Source: Verrucomicrobiota bacterium (GTDB lineage Bacteria; Verrucomicrobiota; Verrucomicrobiia; Verrucomicrobiales; Akkermansiaceae). From it: 8,382 nucleotides of DNA. Numbering within the stretch: position 1 is the stretch's first letter; each line of letters opens with the position of its first letter. Of the stretch, positions 7,054 through 8,382 are shown one piece after another. The position numbers and the translations under genes were made by a program. A model generated the notes under the pieces. The model did not search any database and was not told the origin of the DNA. It was given only the letters and a program-made list of their open reading frames with translations. The DNA is taken from assembly GCA_026397695.1 (NCBI GenBank), contig JAPLUJ010000640.1:1-8382 (forward strand), written 5' to 3'.

Positions 7054-7439
7054 AACTCATAATCACACGTGGCGACAATGAGCTTGGTCGCCGTTTTTCC
7101 CGGACTCCTTCAGTGGCCGGCGAGACCGAATACAAAAAACTCATGATCGTCGAGGACCTGCTTCAGCTCATGAAAGAGCAGGGGATCAGCCGCACCGAAC
7201 TTGCCAAACGCATGGGCGTCCAACCGTCCCGTGTGACGTCCATGCTCACGGGGTCTAACAATTTTACAATCGCGACCCTCGTCCGTGCCGCTCGCGCCGT
7301 CGGCGCGGAATTGCAGCAACACTTGGTTCCCGTGACTGCCGCCATAAGCCAAACCGCCAAAGCGAAAAAGGCGGAAATGCTGCGGCTCACCCGCGTCGCC
7401 GAGGAGGGGAAGCCTTATCGCGCGAGCAGGAGGACTTAA
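7050..7439 (+). CDS. XRE-type helix-turn-helix antitoxin
   Basis: The product is 129 residues. A Cro/CI-type helix-turn-helix domain covers about residues 33-92: MIVEDLLQLMKEQGIS is helix 1, RTELAKRMGV helix 2, QPSRVTSMLTG the recognition helix 3, and FTIATLVRAARAVGAEL the following helices. This order of motifs is typical of HigA-like antitoxins encoded after their toxin. An N-terminal arm of about 30 residues (IITRGDNELGRRFSR) and a basic C-terminal tail (residues about 96-129, KAKKAEMLRL and YRASRRT) flank it; one of these probably wraps the toxin, but the sequence does not show which. The ATG overlaps the toxin TGA as ATGA, so the genes form one operon. Autoregulation through the palindrome at 6602-6617 is likely. 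The stop lies 21 bases from the stop of the convergent permease, with no clear terminator between them. Confidence 0.85.
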   Translation: MKLIITRGDNELGRRFSRTPSVAGETEYKKLMIVEDLLQLMKEQGISRTELAKRMGVQPSRVTSMLTGSNNFTIATLVRAARAVGAELQQHLVPVTAAISQTAKAKKAEMLRLTRVAEEGKPYRASRRT

Positions 7440-7460
7440 CAGATAGATAAGTGTTTCCCG

Positions 7461-8382
7461 TTATGGCTGCTTCCCCAGCTTGCTATGCCTGCGGCTGTAG
7501 GTGAAATAGATCGTCAGGCCGACGGCCATCCAGATCAACAAGCGCCACCAGGTGTCTTTGGGCAGGAAGGCCATCATGAGCAGGCAACTCAGGGCGCCCA
7601 GGGCCGGCACCAGAGGCACCCACGGGCAGCGGAATTTGCGCGGCAGGCCGGGGTTGGTGTAGCGCAGGACGATCACCCCGATGCACACCAGCACGAAAGC
7701 TAACAGGGTGCCCACGCTGCACATTTCGCCGAACGCGTTGCCCGGCAGGAAGGCCACGGCGGAGCCCACCACCACGGCAAACAGTGCGTTGGATTTCCAT
7801 GGCGTGTGGCGCGTCGGATGGATGTCGGAAAACAATTTGGGCAGGAGTCCGTCATGGGACATGGTGATGAACACGCGGCTCTGGCCCATCAGCAGCACCA
7901 TGATGACCGAGGAAAAACCGCACAGGATCGCCGGGACGATGAGTTGCTGCAACCAGTGGTATTGCGCGGGCAGGTGGCTGAGCGCGGTGGCCACCGGCGC
8001 GAGCTTGTCCACCACGCCGTGAAATTCGGTGTAATGGGCGAGGCCGGTGATGACCCAGGAGAATAAGATATAGAGAATCGTGCAGATGAACAACGATCCC
8101 AGAATGCCGATGGGCAGGTCGCGTTGCGGGTTTTTCGCTTCCTGGGCGGCAGTCGATACGGCGTCGAAACCAATGTAGGCGAAGAAGATCAAGCCCGCGC
8201 CGGTCAGCACGCCCTGCCAGCCGAAATGATAGATCGTGTGGCCGTTGGCGAGCACTTCGGACACCCGCGCCGGGATCATCGGCGAGTGGTTGGCCGGATT
8301 CATATAAGGCCAGCCGATACACACCACCAGCAGCACGATGGCGACTTTCACCGTGACCATCACGGCGCCGAACCAGGCGCCG
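7461..8382 (-). CDS. APC-superfamily amino-acid permease, CAT/YfnA-like (N-terminus outside window)
   Basis: The frame enters from the right edge and ends at TAA 7463-7461, giving 306 visible residues. Eight hydrophobic segments can be counted, which fits transmembrane helices 5-12 of a 12-helix permease. The hallmark helix-6 segment GLIFFAYIGFDAVSTAAQEA followed by NPQRDLPIGILGSL is typical of the cationic amino-acid transporter group of the APC family. GQSRVFITMSHDGLLP and HPTRHTPWKSN are the conserved cytoplasmic loop, and CPWVPLVPALGALSCLLMMAFLP opens the C-terminal AA_permease_C-type region ending YFTYSRRHSKL. These proteins import amino acids, probably with protons, across the inner membrane; the substrate cannot be read from this part. 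The GTG or ATG near 8363-8358 is not the start, because the frame continues upstream as GAWFGA and four helices would be missing. The gene is convergent with the toxin-antitoxin operon. Confidence 0.9.
   Translation of the reverse strand, partial: GAWFGAVMVTVKVAIVLLVVCIGWPYMNPANHSPMIPARVSEVLANGHTIYHFGWQGVLTGAGLIFFAYIGFDAVSTAAQEAKNPQRDLPIGILGSLFICTILYILFSWVITGLAHYTEFHGVVDKLAPVATALSHLPAQYHWLQQLIVPAILCGFSSVIMVLLMGQSRVFITMSHDGLLPKLFSDIHPTRHTPWKSNALFAVVVGSAVAFLPGNAFGEMCSVGTLLAFVLVCIGVIVLRYTNPGLPRKFRCPWVPLVPALGALSCLLMMAFLPKDTWWRLLIWMAVGLTIYFTYSRRHSKLGKQP

Noticed and set aside
7406..7476. Inverted repeat GGGGAAGC (7406-7413) and GCTTCCCC (7469-7476) as a shared terminator between the convergent genes
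   Set aside because: The arms are 55 bases apart and both lie in coding sequence (antitoxin and permease ends). There is no T-run, so it is probably chance.
1..8382. CRISPR array, tRNA, rRNA or insertion sequence
   Set aside because: No spaced direct repeats, tRNA cloverleaf, rRNA-like sequence, transposase motif or terminal inverted repeats were seen on either strand.

Overview
The window looks like a piece of a moderately GC-rich bacterial chromosome. The best guess at lineage is Verrucomicrobiota or a close PVC relative. This rests on the large secreted carbohydrate-active-type protein with GtaA-type (DUF4964/DUF5127/DUF4965/DUF1793) and DUF5703-type modules, on a short HflK lacking the glycine-rich N-terminus of enterobacterial HflK, and on the scarcity of Shine-Dalgarno sequences before most starts. 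The lineage is an inference; no rRNA or tRNA is present to test it.

Layout. (1) Positions 1-4272, minus strand: one uninterrupted reading frame of 1424 codons that runs off the left edge. It encodes an exported protein joining a complete glutaminase-A-like module (about residues 29-690) to a DUF5703 / GH95-like putative glycoside hydrolase module (about residue 711 onward). (2) Positions 4329-6325, minus strand: hflC and hflK, the SPFH/band-7 membrane pair that in well-studied bacteria forms a complex around the FtsH protease. Transcription order is hflK, hflC, then the fusion gene, with gaps of only 32 and 56 bases, so read-through into the fusion gene is possible. (3) Positions 6326-6612: an intergenic stretch with a possible hflK promoter, a small perfect hairpin and a 16-base perfect palindrome. 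(4) Positions 6613-7439, plus strand: a toxin-antitoxin pair in toxin-first (HigBA-like) order with a 4-base ATGA overlap. The toxin is of the RelE/HigB Gp49-like type and the antitoxin is an XRE-type helix-turn-helix protein. The palindrome at the toxin's 5' end is a natural candidate for the autoregulatory operator. (5) Positions 7461-8382, minus strand, convergent with the pair: the C-terminal two thirds of an APC-superfamily (CAT/YfnA-like) amino-acid permease whose N-terminus lies off the right edge.

The genes do not form one obvious pathway. HflKC is housekeeping membrane quality control, the fusion protein is extracytoplasmic polymer processing, the permease is amino-acid uptake, and the toxin-antitoxin pair is an accessory insert between two minus-strand units. 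No new multi-gene defence or mobile system is evident. The most unusual object is the two-module fusion protein, followed by the palindrome overlapping the annotated toxin start.
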